A stretch of 64,000 nucleotides of DNA, from positions 85,754 through 149,753 of the forward strand of contig NZ_BMGY01000008.1 in the NCBI RefSeq assembly GCF_014640435.1, read 5' to 3'. The position numbers were made by a program, and so were the translations under genes. This DNA comes from Hymenobacter frigidus (GTDB taxonomy: Bacteria; Bacteroidota; Bacteroidia; Cytophagales; Hymenobacteraceae). Shown here one piece after another: positions 42,681-53,536 of the stretch; the first letter of the stretch is position 1, and every line of letters begins with the position of its first letter. The notes beneath the pieces are model-generated. The model had not been told where the DNA came from, did no database searches, and worked only from the letters and a program-made list of their open reading frames with translations.

Positions 42681-43760
42681 ATGATTTTTCGCCGTTTGCT
42701 TATTGCCTGTGCCGTTGCCCTGCCCCTGTTCGCCGGGGGCCAAACGCCCCTCGGTCAGCCCTCGCTCGATGAGGCCAAGGTGCAAATCTGGTGCGCCACC
42801 GTGCGTTTCGTGTACGACGACGCCGGCCGGCCCAACCTCAAAAGCACCGTGCGCTGCGAAGGCGGCAACCTCGACGCGCTCACGGCCAGCATTCGGCCCG
42901 ACAGTCTGCGCGTGTACAGCGTGTTGTTTCAGCCCATTGAGGGCCGCAGCAGCATTTACCAGGGCAAGAAGGATAACACCGCCCGGCTGGCCGCCCTCAC
43001 CAAAGCCATTGTGAGCAAGCTGAAGAGCTCGCCCGCCCGCCGCCGCGACCCCGCCCGCATGGCCCGCGTGGAAGCCCTCGAAACCGCCCTGACCAACTAC
43101 GTGACCTCGGGCACGCCGCCCGGCGACGTGCAGGCGGCCATGATGCCCGAAGTGGCCGACACCGCTGCTGCCCCCGGCACTACCGTGGGCCCGGCCGAAG
43201 CCGCCGAAGCCCAGGCCGCCGCCGAGCGCGACGCCACCGGCACCACGGCCGTCGCCCTGCCCGGCACCGGCCCGGGCAGCCTGCTCAACCGCTTTGCCGC
43301 CCCGCTGGCCCTCATCCTGAGCATTTTGAGCCTGGTGCTCTATGTAATGCTGCGCGTGACCTTGGGCCAATGGCGCCGCCAGCAGCGCCGCGAAACCCTG
43401 GTCGCCAAGCAAGCCGCCACCACCGCCCAGGCCGCCGCGGCCGAAACCAACGCCGCCGTGGCCGATTCGGTGGCCCGCGTGAAGCGCGCCGAAGCTCTGG
43501 TACTGGCCGCAGCCCCCGAGGCGGCAGCTACGCCGGTACTCGACCAGCTCAGCCCCGCCCAACGCCTGGAAGTGGAGCGCCTGGTGAGCCAGCGCGTGGA
43601 CGAGGAGCTGAAATGGCTGCGTGCTAACTTGCCCGAGCTGGTGGCTTCGGCCATTGCTCAGCCGGTTGTTACGGCCATCGATAAGGAGCCCAGGTCGGTT
43701 CCAGCGGCAGAATCGGCCAAGCCAAATCAGCCCATTGCTGACGATGTGCAGCTGGACTAG
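42681..43760 (+). CDS. Exported membrane-anchored coiled-coil protein, function unknown
   Basis: A 359-residue protein: signal peptide (MIFRRLLIACAVALPLFAGGQ), an N-terminal domain up to about residue 150 (WCATVRFVYDDAGRPNLKS, SIRPDSLRVYSVLFQPIEG), an Ala-rich linker, one helix (about 200-223, LALILSILSLVLYVML), then an Ala/Glu/Arg coiled coil on the other side of the membrane. The final part (LDQLSPAQRLEVERLVSQRV) is amphipathic. No family recognised. Starts 62 bp after the nucleotidyltransferase gene on the same strand. Confidence 0.6.
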   Translation: MIFRRLLIACAVALPLFAGGQTPLGQPSLDEAKVQIWCATVRFVYDDAGRPNLKSTVRCEGGNLDALTASIRPDSLRVYSVLFQPIEGRSSIYQGKKDNTARLAALTKAIVSKLKSSPARRRDPARMARVEALETALTNYVTSGTPPGDVQAAMMPEVADTAAAPGTTVGPAEAAEAQAAAERDATGTTAVALPGTGPGSLLNRFAAPLALILSILSLVLYVMLRVTLGQWRRQQRRETLVAKQAATTAQAAAAETNAAVADSVARVKRAEALVLAAAPEAAATPVLDQLSPAQRLEVERLVSQRVDEELKWLRANLPELVASAIAQPVVTAIDKEPRSVPAAESAKPNQPIADDVQLD

Positions 43761-43853
43761 ACCCGTTGGCCTATTGTCAGTTACCGGATTCTACTCAATT
43801 AAATAAAAAATAGTACGCCTGTTTTTCACCTCTTAATCCTCCCGCAACTGTTT

Positions 43854-46082
<2,229 letters not shown>

Positions 46083-46125
46083 GCTGGCTTTTAGCTGTGG
46101 TCCTTGTAGCTCAATCTTTGCTCAT

Positions 46126-46923
46126 ATGCAAACAGTACGGCCATCACACCAATCTGTCTGGCTTCGGATATACTTGCTTGGGGGCATCTTACTGCCGTTG
46201 GCCAGCAAGGCGCAATACCATTTGATGACACCCGATGCCGTTTTGCCTTATGTCAAGAACACGCTTTTAAAGGAACACGCTTCTCCAAATCCCAATGCTA
46301 CAGCCAAACAAATTGCGGTGGCTGGTCAGCACCTGATGCAACCCGACCCGCTACCCATGGAGCAGTCGGCGACGTATGGTTCGGCACTTGCGGCGTCTCG
46401 GGCCGCTTATGCGCAAGGCCAATTTAACAACGCGGCAACTCGATTAACGGCAGGACTAGCCAACGAAACCCAAAATCCTTTTCTCCTTTTCCAATATGCT
46501 CGGGCGCTGTACGCTACTGAGGTGCGGAAACCCGAGAGTTTTGTTGTCTATCAGCAGCTCATTCGCAGCTTAGACCGAGACAATGGCGAGAACGATTCTA
46601 TCGCAACCATCGACTACTGGTTCCTTGAGGCATACTGGAAGCTTGGCACCTTGCAGATGGACCAAGCGCAATGGGGCCCGGCAGCCTACAATATCGCCCG
46701 CTTTTTGGCCGGAGCAGCTTCGCTGAATGAGCTCACGCAGGAGCCCATGCTTTACGAGCAGGCGTTAGGCTACCTAACAGAATGTTATTTTAAGTTAAAC
46801 GAGCCTGAAATCTGCCGGTATTACGGCACTAGAACGTTGAAATTCTTCCCCAAAAACCGCTACGTGAAAGCATATCTTGCGAAGCTTCCACCACCAATGG
46901 CCATAAAAAGGCTTAGGCCATAA
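46126..46923 (+). CDS. Secreted TPR-like protein, function unknown
   Basis: A 265-residue protein with a signal peptide (LRIYLLGGILLPLASKAQ). The body has helical repeat features (AASRAAYAQGQFNNAATRL, FLLFQYARALYATEV, DYWFLEAYWKLGTLQMDQ) like tetratricopeptide units. Base composition looks lower in G+C (about 50%) than the neighbours. A box AATCTTTG ends 5 bases before the ATG, one mismatch from the -7 consensus. Convergent with ahcY. No homologue recognised. Confidence 0.6.
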   Translation: MQTVRPSHQSVWLRIYLLGGILLPLASKAQYHLMTPDAVLPYVKNTLLKEHASPNPNATAKQIAVAGQHLMQPDPLPMEQSATYGSALAASRAAYAQGQFNNAATRLTAGLANETQNPFLLFQYARALYATEVRKPESFVVYQQLIRSLDRDNGENDSIATIDYWFLEAYWKLGTLQMDQAQWGPAAYNIARFLAGAASLNELTQEPMLYEQALGYLTECYFKLNEPEICRYYGTRTLKFFPKNRYVKAYLAKLPPPMAIKRLRP

Positions 46924-46962
46924 AAAAGCCTCACCAGCACAATGCTGGTGAGGCTTTTTTAT
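46922..46962. terminator. Bidirectional terminator
   Basis: AAAAAAGCCTCACCAGC / GCTGGTGAGGCTTTTTT hairpin between the convergent TPR-like gene and ahcY. Confidence 0.9.
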
Positions 46963-46976
46963 TAAACTTTAGAACC

Positions 46977-48296
46977 TTAGTAGCGGTACAAGTCCGACTT
47001 GAACGGACCTTCCACCGTTACCTTGATGTAATCGGCCTGGTGCGTGGTCAATTCGTCCAGCTCCACCCCAATTTTGGCGAGGTGCAGGCGGGCTACTTTC
47101 TCATCCAAATGCTTGGGCAGGGTGTACACCTGGTTTTCGTACTGGTCGTTGCGCTCCCACAGCTCCAGCTGGGCCAGCACCTGGTTGGTGAACGAGGCCG
47201 ACATCACGAACGAGGGGTGGCCGGTGGCGCAGCCCAGGTTCACGAGGCGGCCTTCGGCGAGGATAATCACCTCTTTGCCTTCGATGGTGTAGATGTCAAC
47301 CTGGGGCTTCACCGTGTCCTTGGTGTGGCCGTAGTTGCCGTTCAGCCACGCCATGTCAATCTCGTCGTCGAAGTGGCCGATGTTGCAGACAATGGCTTTG
47401 TCCTTCAGGCTGCGGAAGTGCTCCTCGGTGAGGATGTCGCAGTTGCCGGTAGCCGTCACCACGATGTCGGCTTCCTTCACGGCGTTGGCCAGTTTCTTCA
47501 CCGCAAAGCCGTCCATGGCGGCTTGCAGAGCGCAAATGGGGTCAATTTCCGTCACGATAACGCGGGCTCCGGCCCCGGCCAGCGAGGCGGCGGTGCCTTT
47601 TCCTACGTCACCGTAACCGGCCACTACGGCCACTTTGCCGGCCATCATCACATCGGTCGCCCGACGGATTGCATCCACGGCCGACTCTTTGCAGCCGTAC
47701 TTATTGTCGAATTTCGACTTCGTGACCGAGTCGTTCACGTTGATGGCGGGGAAACTCAGCGTACCGTTTTTCACCCGCTCATACAGGCGCAGCACGCCGG
47801 TCGTCGTTTCTTCCGAAACGCCCTTGATGCCGGCGGCCAGCTCGGGGAACCGGTTCAGCACCATATTGGTGAGGTCACCACCATCGTCCAGAATCATGTT
47901 CAGCGGCTGCCGGTCTTCCCCAAAAAAGAGGGTTTGTTCGATGCACCAGTTGAATTCCTCCTCGGTCATGCCTTTCCAGGCGTATACCGCTCCACCGGCG
48001 GCGGCAATGGCGGCCGCGGCGTGGTCCTGAGTCGAGAAGATGTTGCACGACGACCACGTCACCTCCGCGCCCAGCGCGGTGAGGGTCTCGATGAGCACGG
48101 CCGTTTGGATGGTCATGTGCAGGCAGCCGGCAATGCGCGCGCCCTTGAAGGGCTGCGACGTGCCGAATTCCTCGCGCAGGCTCATCAAACCGGGCATTTC
48201 AGCCTCGGCGAGGCGGATTTCCTTACGGCCCCAGGCCGCCAGCTCCATGTCCTTTACTTTGTACGGAGTGTACGTTTTCGTCGTGGTTTCCACCAT
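46977..48296 (-). CDS. ahcY: Adenosylhomocysteinase
   Basis: Splits S-adenosylhomocysteine into adenosine and homocysteine, keeping methylation reactions going. The 439 residues contain the substrate segments [14 protein letters not shown] and the NAD loop [25 protein letters not shown] is the hallmark hydrolase signature and the C-terminus ends in FKSDLYRY. A -7 box is at 48331-48338. It works with metK (52166) in the SAM cycle. Intact. Confidence 0.97.
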   Translation of the reverse strand: MVETTTKTYTPYKVKDMELAAWGRKEIRLAEAEMPGLMSLREEFGTSQPFKGARIAGCLHMTIQTAVLIETLTALGAEVTWSSCNIFSTQDHAAAAIAAAGGAVYAWKGMTEEEFNWCIEQTLFFGEDRQPLNMILDDGGDLTNMVLNRFPELAAGIKGVSEETTTGVLRLYERVKNGTLSFPAINVNDSVTKSKFDNKYGCKESAVDAIRRATDVMMAGKVAVVAGYGDVGKGTAASLAGAGARVIVTEIDPICALQAAMDGFAVKKLANAVKEADIVVTATGNCDILTEEHFRSLKDKAIVCNIGHFDDEIDMAWLNGNYGHTKDTVKPQVDIYTIEGKEVIILAEGRLVNLGCATGHPSFVMSASFTNQVLAQLELWERNDQYENQVYTLPKHLDEKVARLHLAKIGVELDELTTHQADYIKVTVEGPFKSDLYRY

Positions 48297-48330
48297 GATA
48301 TAGATTAGTTATTGATTCGCGTTTCAACTG

Positions 48331-48338
48331 CAAAGATA
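48331..48338 (-). promoter_or_regulatory. -7 box of ahcY
   Basis: Minus strand TATCTTTG, 34 bases before the ATG at 48296. A CAAA on the plus strand at 48363-48366 is 24 bases away, a little far for a -33 element. Confidence 0.45.
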
Positions 48339-48361
48339 CTCTATTTGTTCACGGCTGAACT

Positions 48362-48397
48362 GCAAAGAGCCCGCGCCAAAAGGCGCGGGCTCTTTGC
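48362..48397 (-). terminator. Terminator of the DUF4397 gene, upstream of ahcY
   Basis: GCAAAGAGCCCGCGCC / GGCGCGGGCTCTTTGC, with AAAA loop. On the minus strand it lies past the stop of the DUF4397 gene; the following T tract is short. It overlaps the place where the ahcY promoter must end. Confidence 0.75.
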
Positions 48398-48415
48398 GAT
48401 AAGTCCACAAGCGCT

Positions 48416-49177
48416 TTAGTTATGCTTTATCAGCTGTAAGGTGAATTTCTCGTTATCGGTAGGCGCGGCGGCAACCGAAGCGCCACGTACGACGATGGTG
48501 TAAATTCCCCCGGCGACGAATGGAGTGGCTAAAATTGCCCCGCCAAAAGCTGGCTGAATAGCACTATTGTTGCTGTTGGCCAAGTTGTAACTGGCTGTGC
48601 CAGCCGGTATTTCAACAAACGCAGAGGCCTGCCCAACAGCGGTAGCCGTGGTCACGGCTGCTAATGCGCCGCCCCCACTTGGGGTTCTGCTCAGCGTTAG
48701 CGGAGATTCCAGGTCTTGGCCAATATGCACCAACCGCACCTTCGCATTCGTCGCAGTAGCAGGAGCCGTAAGCACATCCTCCACCCACAGGCCCGACACA
48801 GTGCCGGTTGACTGCCCCGGAATGCTGTAAGCAAAAAACGAGTAGCTCTTGTCTTTTACCACGGCTTGCGGCATGTTGTACAGCGTGGCCCCGCCCGATG
48901 CATCAATTGCGGCCTTTACGGCTAAGTTGCCCGTCGCAATAGTTTGGTATGGGGTATTAGTCCCGTAAGTCACCGAAGGGCCTTCTTTGTCACCCACCGT
49001 GACCTTGATTGGGCGTGTTGAATTGTTTACGGCCCCGTGCACGGCCAATACCTTGGCTGTATCGGGAGCTACCGGCGGCGCAGGCGCGTCATTTTTGCCG
49101 CAGGAGGCGAGCAGCAAGGTAGCCGGCAACAAAGCTTGGATGGCGCGACGGAAGATGAAAGATGTTTCCATGAACAT
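48416..49177 (-). CDS. DUF4397 domain lipoprotein
   Basis: A 253-residue lipoprotein: lipobox LLLASCG at the start and then the DUF4397 pattern of two linked beta domains (AKVLAVHGAVNNSTRPIKV, KVRLVHIGQDLESPLTLSR, VEIPAGTASYNL, GGIYTIVVRGAS). Such proteins are surface or periplasmic and probably bind polymers; no function is established. An in-frame ATG two codons later (49171) could be the start. Confidence 0.83.
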   Translation of the reverse strand: MFMETSFIFRRAIQALLPATLLLASCGKNDAPAPPVAPDTAKVLAVHGAVNNSTRPIKVTVGDKEGPSVTYGTNTPYQTIATGNLAVKAAIDASGGATLYNMPQAVVKDKSYSFFAYSIPGQSTGTVSGLWVEDVLTAPATATNAKVRLVHIGQDLESPLTLSRTPSGGGALAAVTTATAVGQASAFVEIPAGTASYNLANSNNSAIQPAFGGAILATPFVAGGIYTIVVRGASVAAAPTDNEKFTLQLIKHN

Positions 49178-49315
49178 TAGCGGTGGTTAATGAGGTATCG
49201 TTCGACCGGGGAGGGCCCGGCTTGTTGGGACTGAACGCAGGGCTACCAGAGTTTGTTGAGTTGGGCAATAGAAATTGTTAGGTTGACTTGGTATTTCTAG
49301 CTTCGATTACCCTAT

Positions 49316-49323
49316 TATATTTG
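49316..49323 (+). promoter_or_regulatory. -7 box of the gene at 49328
   Basis: TATATTTG, full match to TAnnTTTG, ends 4 bases before the ATG at 49328. Confidence 0.45.
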
Positions 49324-49327
49324 TACC

Positions 49328-49939
49328 ATGCACAAAAATATCCGGCTAGCTACCACCAAATGGTGGCTCCGCAACGTGACCATTATACTATTGTCAGTCA
49401 GTTTATTGAGCCCGGCACTAGCTCAGCATACCCCGTCCTCCATTCAACTGCTCCCCGAAGATGCCGAACGTGGCTTGAATGGGCCGCAGCACAACTTCGA
49501 TTTCCTGGCTCCCGGTACTAGCGGCAATAATTACAAATCAGCAGGTTTTTTTGGCCAAAACCTGCGACCCTACCTGGTTGGCAACCCCGAGGCCCTGGCG
49601 CACCTCAACGACTACCGGCGCCAAAAAACCCTGTTTTTGATTGACCGCCTCGTGGCCGTGGGTACTTTTGGTCTTTATGGCCAACAGATTTTGGGCAATG
49701 GCGAGCGGCAGTATTTCAACACAACGCAGCAAGCGGCCATTGGCCTATTTGCGGCCAGCGTACTGGCCACAACTTTTATTAACCGCAATACCAATTCGCA
49801 CCTGAAACGCGCCGTGATGGCCCACAACACCGGTATTGCCCACCACAGCCCGTGGCCGCGCCTGCGACCCACGACCATGGGGCTGGCGGCTTCGCCCACG
49901 GGGCAGCCGCTGCTGGCCCTGCGTTGGGCCTTGCGCTAA
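49328..49939 (+). CDS. Hypothetical secreted or membrane protein
   Basis: A 203-residue protein with a signal peptide (NVTIILLSVSLLSPALAQ). Residues 105-150 are partly hydrophobic (LFLIDRLVAVGTFGLYGQQ, AAIGLFAASVLATTFI), possibly two membrane segments. A conserved-looking NRNTNSHLKRAVMAHNTG follows. No family recognised. Lower G+C than neighbours. It ends 29 bp before the methyltransferase gene. Confidence 0.6.
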   Translation: MHKNIRLATTKWWLRNVTIILLSVSLLSPALAQHTPSSIQLLPEDAERGLNGPQHNFDFLAPGTSGNNYKSAGFFGQNLRPYLVGNPEALAHLNDYRRQKTLFLIDRLVAVGTFGLYGQQILGNGERQYFNTTQQAAIGLFAASVLATTFINRNTNSHLKRAVMAHNTGIAHHSPWPRLRPTTMGLAASPTGQPLLALRWALR

Positions 49940-49968
49940 CCGCCGCGTTTTTCCGTATAGCCTGCCAA

Positions 49969-51165
49969 ATGGATTACCCCCTGCCCGAAGCGGCCAGGCG
50001 CTACGTGGCCGCGCACCTGCACGACGACCCCGCCCACCTGGCCCTCCAAGCCCGCCGCCACCCCGGCCTACCCGTGCCCGAGTTGGTGCGGCAGATTCAG
50101 GCCCGCCAAAAAGCCCGCGCCAAACTACCCCAGTGGGCCGACAACGCCGAGTTGATTTTCCCACCCGCTTTGTCGGTCGAACAAGCTTCTTCGGCCCGTA
50201 CGGCAGCTTTTAAAGCCGACCTGGTGGGCGGAGAACGGCTGGCCGACCTCACCGGCGGCTTTGGGGCCGATTCGGCGGCATTTGCGACGCGCGTGGCGCA
50301 GGTCGACTACGTGGAGCGCACGCCGGCCCTGGCCGAAGTAGTGCGCTACAATTTTGGCCTGTTGGGGCTTGCTAATGTGACGGTACACGCCACGGATGCC
50401 CTGGCGTTTCTCAAGAGTACTCCGCACCACTACGACTGGCTGTATCTCGACCCGGCCCGGCGCGATACGGCCGCCCGCAAGATTTTCCTGCTCCGCGACT
50501 GCGAGCCCGACGTGGTGAAGCTGCTGCCCCTGCTATTGCATAAGGCCGATAAAGTCCTGCTCAAGACCTCGCCCATGCTCGACATTGAGCACGCCGTGCA
50601 GGGCCTGGGCCACGTGCGGCGCCTCTGGGTAGTGGCCGTGGAAAACGAAGTGAAAGAGGTGCTCTACGAGCTGGGCCAGGAGCCCGCCGTGGACCCCGAG
50701 CGCCACGCCCTGAACCTGCGCCGCGACGGCAGCCAGCAGGAATTTCGCCTCAACCGCGCCCGTGAGGCCCGCGCCATCCCCCGCTACGCCGAGGCTCAGC
50801 AGTACCTCTACGAGCCCAATGCGGCGGTGCTCAAAGCCGGCGCATTTCGCAGCGTCGGCACCGCCTTTGAGCTGCTGAAACTGCACCAGCACAGCCACCT
50901 ATATACGTCTGATGTACTGCGAGCTGATTTTCCGGGTCGTATTTTTCGGGTGCTTGCGGTGGAAAAAGCCGATGGCGCGGCGCTCAAGGCGCACCTGGGC
51001 CCGGAAGTCCGGGCCCACGTCACGACCCGCAACTTCCCCGATTCGGTGGCCGACTTCCGGCGCCGTACCGGCATCCGCGAAGGTGGCGAGGTATATTTAT
51101 TTGCTACCACCGACCTGCGCGGCCGGCCCGTGGTGCTGGTGTGCGAGAAAGTGGCGGCGGCGTAG
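49969..51165 (+). CDS. SAM-dependent methyltransferase with THUMP-like domain
   Basis: A 398-residue enzyme. The SAM site is LADLTGGFGADSAAFATR followed by VDYVERTPALAEVVRYN and the catalytic-type DWLYLDPARRD motif. The C-terminal half fits the THUMP-like domain of unknown rRNA or tRNA methyltransferases (YLYEPNAAVLKAGAF, LHQHSHLYTSD, VTTRNFPDSVADFRRR). The ATG at 49969 gives the family start (MDYPLPEAARRY). Target not known. Confidence 0.83.
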   Translation: MDYPLPEAARRYVAAHLHDDPAHLALQARRHPGLPVPELVRQIQARQKARAKLPQWADNAELIFPPALSVEQASSARTAAFKADLVGGERLADLTGGFGADSAAFATRVAQVDYVERTPALAEVVRYNFGLLGLANVTVHATDALAFLKSTPHHYDWLYLDPARRDTAARKIFLLRDCEPDVVKLLPLLLHKADKVLLKTSPMLDIEHAVQGLGHVRRLWVVAVENEVKEVLYELGQEPAVDPERHALNLRRDGSQQEFRLNRAREARAIPRYAEAQQYLYEPNAAVLKAGAFRSVGTAFELLKLHQHSHLYTSDVLRADFPGRIFRVLAVEKADGAALKAHLGPEVRAHVTTRNFPDSVADFRRRTGIREGGEVYLFATTDLRGRPVVLVCEKVAAA

Positions 51166-51269
51166 TATTGCTACTCTCGTTGCTTCACGCCAAAAACTTA
51201 GCCGTAGTTGCCCGGGTTGCGTAAAGCTACGGCCGCTTCGGGGCGGTGCTTACCAACCATTTATTTGCG

Positions 51270-52004
51270 ATGCGTTTCAAAGACAAAGTATGCCTGATTA
51301 CGGGCGGCACCTCGGGCATTGGCCAGGCTGTATGCCTACGCCTCGGGGCTGAAGGCGGCCAGGTAATAGTCCTGGGCCGTGACAAAATCGACGGGGCCGA
51401 AACGGTCCGGCTCATCACCAAAGCCGGCGGCAAGGCCATATTCATGGCCTGCGACCTGGCCAAGCCCCGCGTCATATCGGCCACGGTGCAAAAAGTACTG
51501 GCCAAATACCAGCGGATAGACGTGCTGGTGTGCGACGCAGCCATGATGACCTTCGACCCGCTACTGAGCCTCCCTCTGCCCCAGTGGGACCTGCTGATGC
51601 TGGTGAACCTGCGCTCATTGGCTCAACTCACCCAACTATGCTTGCCGCACATGCCCAAGGGCAGCGCCATCGTGGCCGTGAGCTCAGTGCACGCTCACCA
51701 GACCACGGCCAATGTGGTACCCTATGCTACCAGCAAGGGCGGCCTCGAAGCCTTCGTGCGCGGCATGAGCCAGGAGCTTGACCGCAAGCAAACCCGCATC
51801 AATGCCGTGGCTCCCGGCGCTGTGGACACCCCCATGCTCTGGAGCAACCCCAATGTGAAAAGCGGGGCCGAAAAGATTGACAAAGCCAGCGTGGGCACGA
51901 CTGAGGAGTTGGCCGCCGCCATTGCTTTCATGGCTTCCTCCGAAGCTAGCTTCGTACACGGCACCACCCTGGTTGTGGACGGTGGCCGACTGGCGCAGTT
52001 GTAG
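51270..52004 (+). CDS. Short-chain dehydrogenase/reductase
   Basis: A 244-residue NAD(P)-dependent oxidoreductase. Dinucleotide motif TGGTSGIG (11-18), catalytic Ser139, Tyr152 and Lys156 (SSVHAHQT and YATSK), and a C-terminal GTTLVVDGGR. The usual NNAG stabilising motif after strand 4 reads VCDAAMM here, a real departure. The ATG at 51270 fits the classical start (MRFKDKVCLITGG); the frame extends to 51246. Substrate unknown. Confidence 0.88.
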   Translation: MRFKDKVCLITGGTSGIGQAVCLRLGAEGGQVIVLGRDKIDGAETVRLITKAGGKAIFMACDLAKPRVISATVQKVLAKYQRIDVLVCDAAMMTFDPLLSLPLPQWDLLMLVNLRSLAQLTQLCLPHMPKGSAIVAVSSVHAHQTTANVVPYATSKGGLEAFVRGMSQELDRKQTRINAVAPGAVDTPMLWSNPNVKSGAEKIDKASVGTTEELAAAIAFMASSEASFVHGTTLVVDGGRLAQL

Positions 52005-52084
52005 CCAGGCCAATAGTACGGGTACCAAGCGGACTAAAGACCCTTTTCCATAGCTAGTGACAAGGCTAATAGCTCGGATTTCCG

Positions 52085-52092
52085 TAGTTTTG
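52085..52092 (+). promoter_or_regulatory. -7 box of metK
   Basis: TAGTTTTG, full match to TAnnTTTG, about 73 bases before the ATG at 52166. No -33 TTTG was seen. The leader it would create holds the hairpin at 52096-52128. Confidence 0.45.
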
Positions 52093-52095
52093 TGC

Positions 52096-52128
52096 CACGC
52101 CCGCCCGCCGGTTTCGACTTGGCGGGCG
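52096..52128 (+). promoter_or_regulatory. Hairpin in the metK leader
   Basis: ACGCCCGCC and GGCGGGCGT pair over a loop of about 15 bases, then a pyrimidine run (CCTTCTTTTATCTC) up to the start codon. It resembles a terminator or attenuator in the leader of a SAM-producing gene. I saw no known SAM-riboswitch fold. Confidence 0.45.
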
Positions 52129-52165
52129 TCCTTCTTTTATCTCTTTCGCTCTTTTCGCGCTTTCA

Positions 52166-53428
52166 ATGCCCTATCTGTTCACTTCCGAATCGGTTTCGGA
52201 AGGCCATCCCGATAAAGTTGCCGACCAGATTTCTGACGCCATTCTCGACGAATACCTGCGCCAGGACCCCACTGCCAAGGTAGCCTGCGAAACCCTTGTG
52301 ACCACGAATTTCGCCCTCGTTGCCGGCGAAATAAAGTCGACAGCCCACGTTGATGCTGAGCCCATTATTCGCGAAACCATTCGCCGCATCGGCTACAACA
52401 AGCCCGAATACCTCTTCAACGCCGATACCTGCGAGGTGATGAACCGCCTGCATGAGCAGTCGCCCGACATCAACCAAGGCGTGGAACGCGCCAAGAACGA
52501 AGACCAGGGTGCCGGCGACCAAGGCATGATGTTCGGCTACGCCAGTCACGAAACGGCCAACTACATGCCCCTGGCCCTCGACCTCTCGCACCGCCTGCTG
52601 CAAGAGTTGGCAGCCATTCGCCGCGAAGGACACGAAATGACTTACCTGCGCCCCGATGCCAAGAGCCAGGTCACCATTCGCTACTCCGACGACCACCGCC
52701 CCGAGGCCATCAACACCATCGTCATCAGCACGCAGCACGACGAGTTTGACCCGTCGGAAGCCACCATGCTGACTAAGATTAAAGCCGATGTGCTGGCCAT
52801 CCTCATTCCGCGCGTGAAAGCGGGCCTGAGTACCGAAGCACAGGCGCTGTTCACCGACCAGATTACGTATCATATCAACCCTACCGGCAAGTTTGTCATC
52901 GGCGGTCCCCACGGCGATTCTGGCCTCACTGGCCGCAAAATCATCGTGGATACCTACGGCGGCAAGGGTGCCCATGGCGGCGGTGCTTTCTCCGGCAAGG
53001 ATTCCTCCAAAGTGGACCGTTCGGCAGCCTATGCGGCCCGCCACATCGCCAAGAACCTGGTAGCCGCCGGCGTGGCCGACCAAGTGCTGGTGCAAGTGGC
53101 CTACGCTATTGGCGTGGCCCAGCCCGTGGGCGTTTTTGTAACCACCTACGGCACCACCAAGGCGACCGGCACCAATGGAAAAGCCCTTTCCGACGGCGAG
53201 GTTGCTGAAAAAGTAAACAAGCTGTTCGACCTGCGCCCGTATGCTATTGTGCAGCGCTTCGGCCTTCAGAACCCCATTTTTGCTCAAACGGCGGCTTACG
53301 GTCACATGGGCCGCCAGCCCGGCACCGTGCAGGCCACCATGAAAGATGGCACAATAAAAACCTTCGAAACCTTCACCTGGGAGAAGCTTGACTACGTGCC
53401 TCAGATTAAAGCGGAGTTCGCGCTGTAG
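52166..53428 (+). CDS. metK: S-adenosylmethionine synthetase
   Basis: Makes SAM from methionine and ATP. The 420 residues show [11 protein letters not shown] at the N-terminus, [16 protein letters not shown], the ATP and metal loop [19 protein letters not shown], and a TRFI-type end. Slightly longer than E. coli MetK (384) but typical of Bacteroidota. ATG at 52166. It is followed by a terminator inside a nested repeat. Confidence 0.97.
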   Translation: MPYLFTSESVSEGHPDKVADQISDAILDEYLRQDPTAKVACETLVTTNFALVAGEIKSTAHVDAEPIIRETIRRIGYNKPEYLFNADTCEVMNRLHEQSPDINQGVERAKNEDQGAGDQGMMFGYASHETANYMPLALDLSHRLLQELAAIRREGHEMTYLRPDAKSQVTIRYSDDHRPEAINTIVISTQHDEFDPSEATMLTKIKADVLAILIPRVKAGLSTEAQALFTDQITYHINPTGKFVIGGPHGDSGLTGRKIIVDTYGGKGAHGGGAFSGKDSSKVDRSAAYAARHIAKNLVAAGVADQVLVQVAYAIGVAQPVGVFVTTYGTTKATGTNGKALSDGEVAEKVNKLFDLRPYAIVQRFGLQNPIFAQTAAYGHMGRQPGTVQATMKDGTIKTFETFTWEKLDYVPQIKAEFAL

Positions 53429-53430
53429 AG

Positions 53431-53524
53431 CACGCTTCAGCTTGTGCCCACCGTGACAAATAAAAACCCCGCCTGCCTTTCGGTAAGCGGGGTTTCTCGT
53501 TTTAACAACACAAGCTGAAGCGTG
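53431..53524. repeat. 16-bp perfect inverted repeat around the metK terminator
   Basis: CACGCTTCAGCTTGTG at 53431-53446 and CACAAGCTGAAGCGTG at 53509-53524, perfect complements, enclosing the terminator at 53462-53500. The result is a nested double hairpin between metK and the convergent hpf. Confidence 0.8.
53462..53500. terminator. Terminator between metK and hpf
   Basis: AAAAACCCCGC / GCGGGGTTT hairpin with about 15 bases between. On the plus strand it is followed by TCTCGTTTT, on the minus strand by TTTTTATTT, so it may act both ways. Confidence 0.85.
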
Positions 53525-53536
53525 AGCTACGTTCCA

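Noticed and set aside
52093..52165. Known SAM riboswitch in front of metK
   Set aside because: I could not fit the SAM-I four-way core or a SAM-II pseudoknot. Only a simple hairpin is visible.
53429..53536. tRNA genes near hpf
   Set aside because: In many Bacteroidota tRNAs lie near here, but the gap holds only the nested terminator; no cloverleaf pattern was found.
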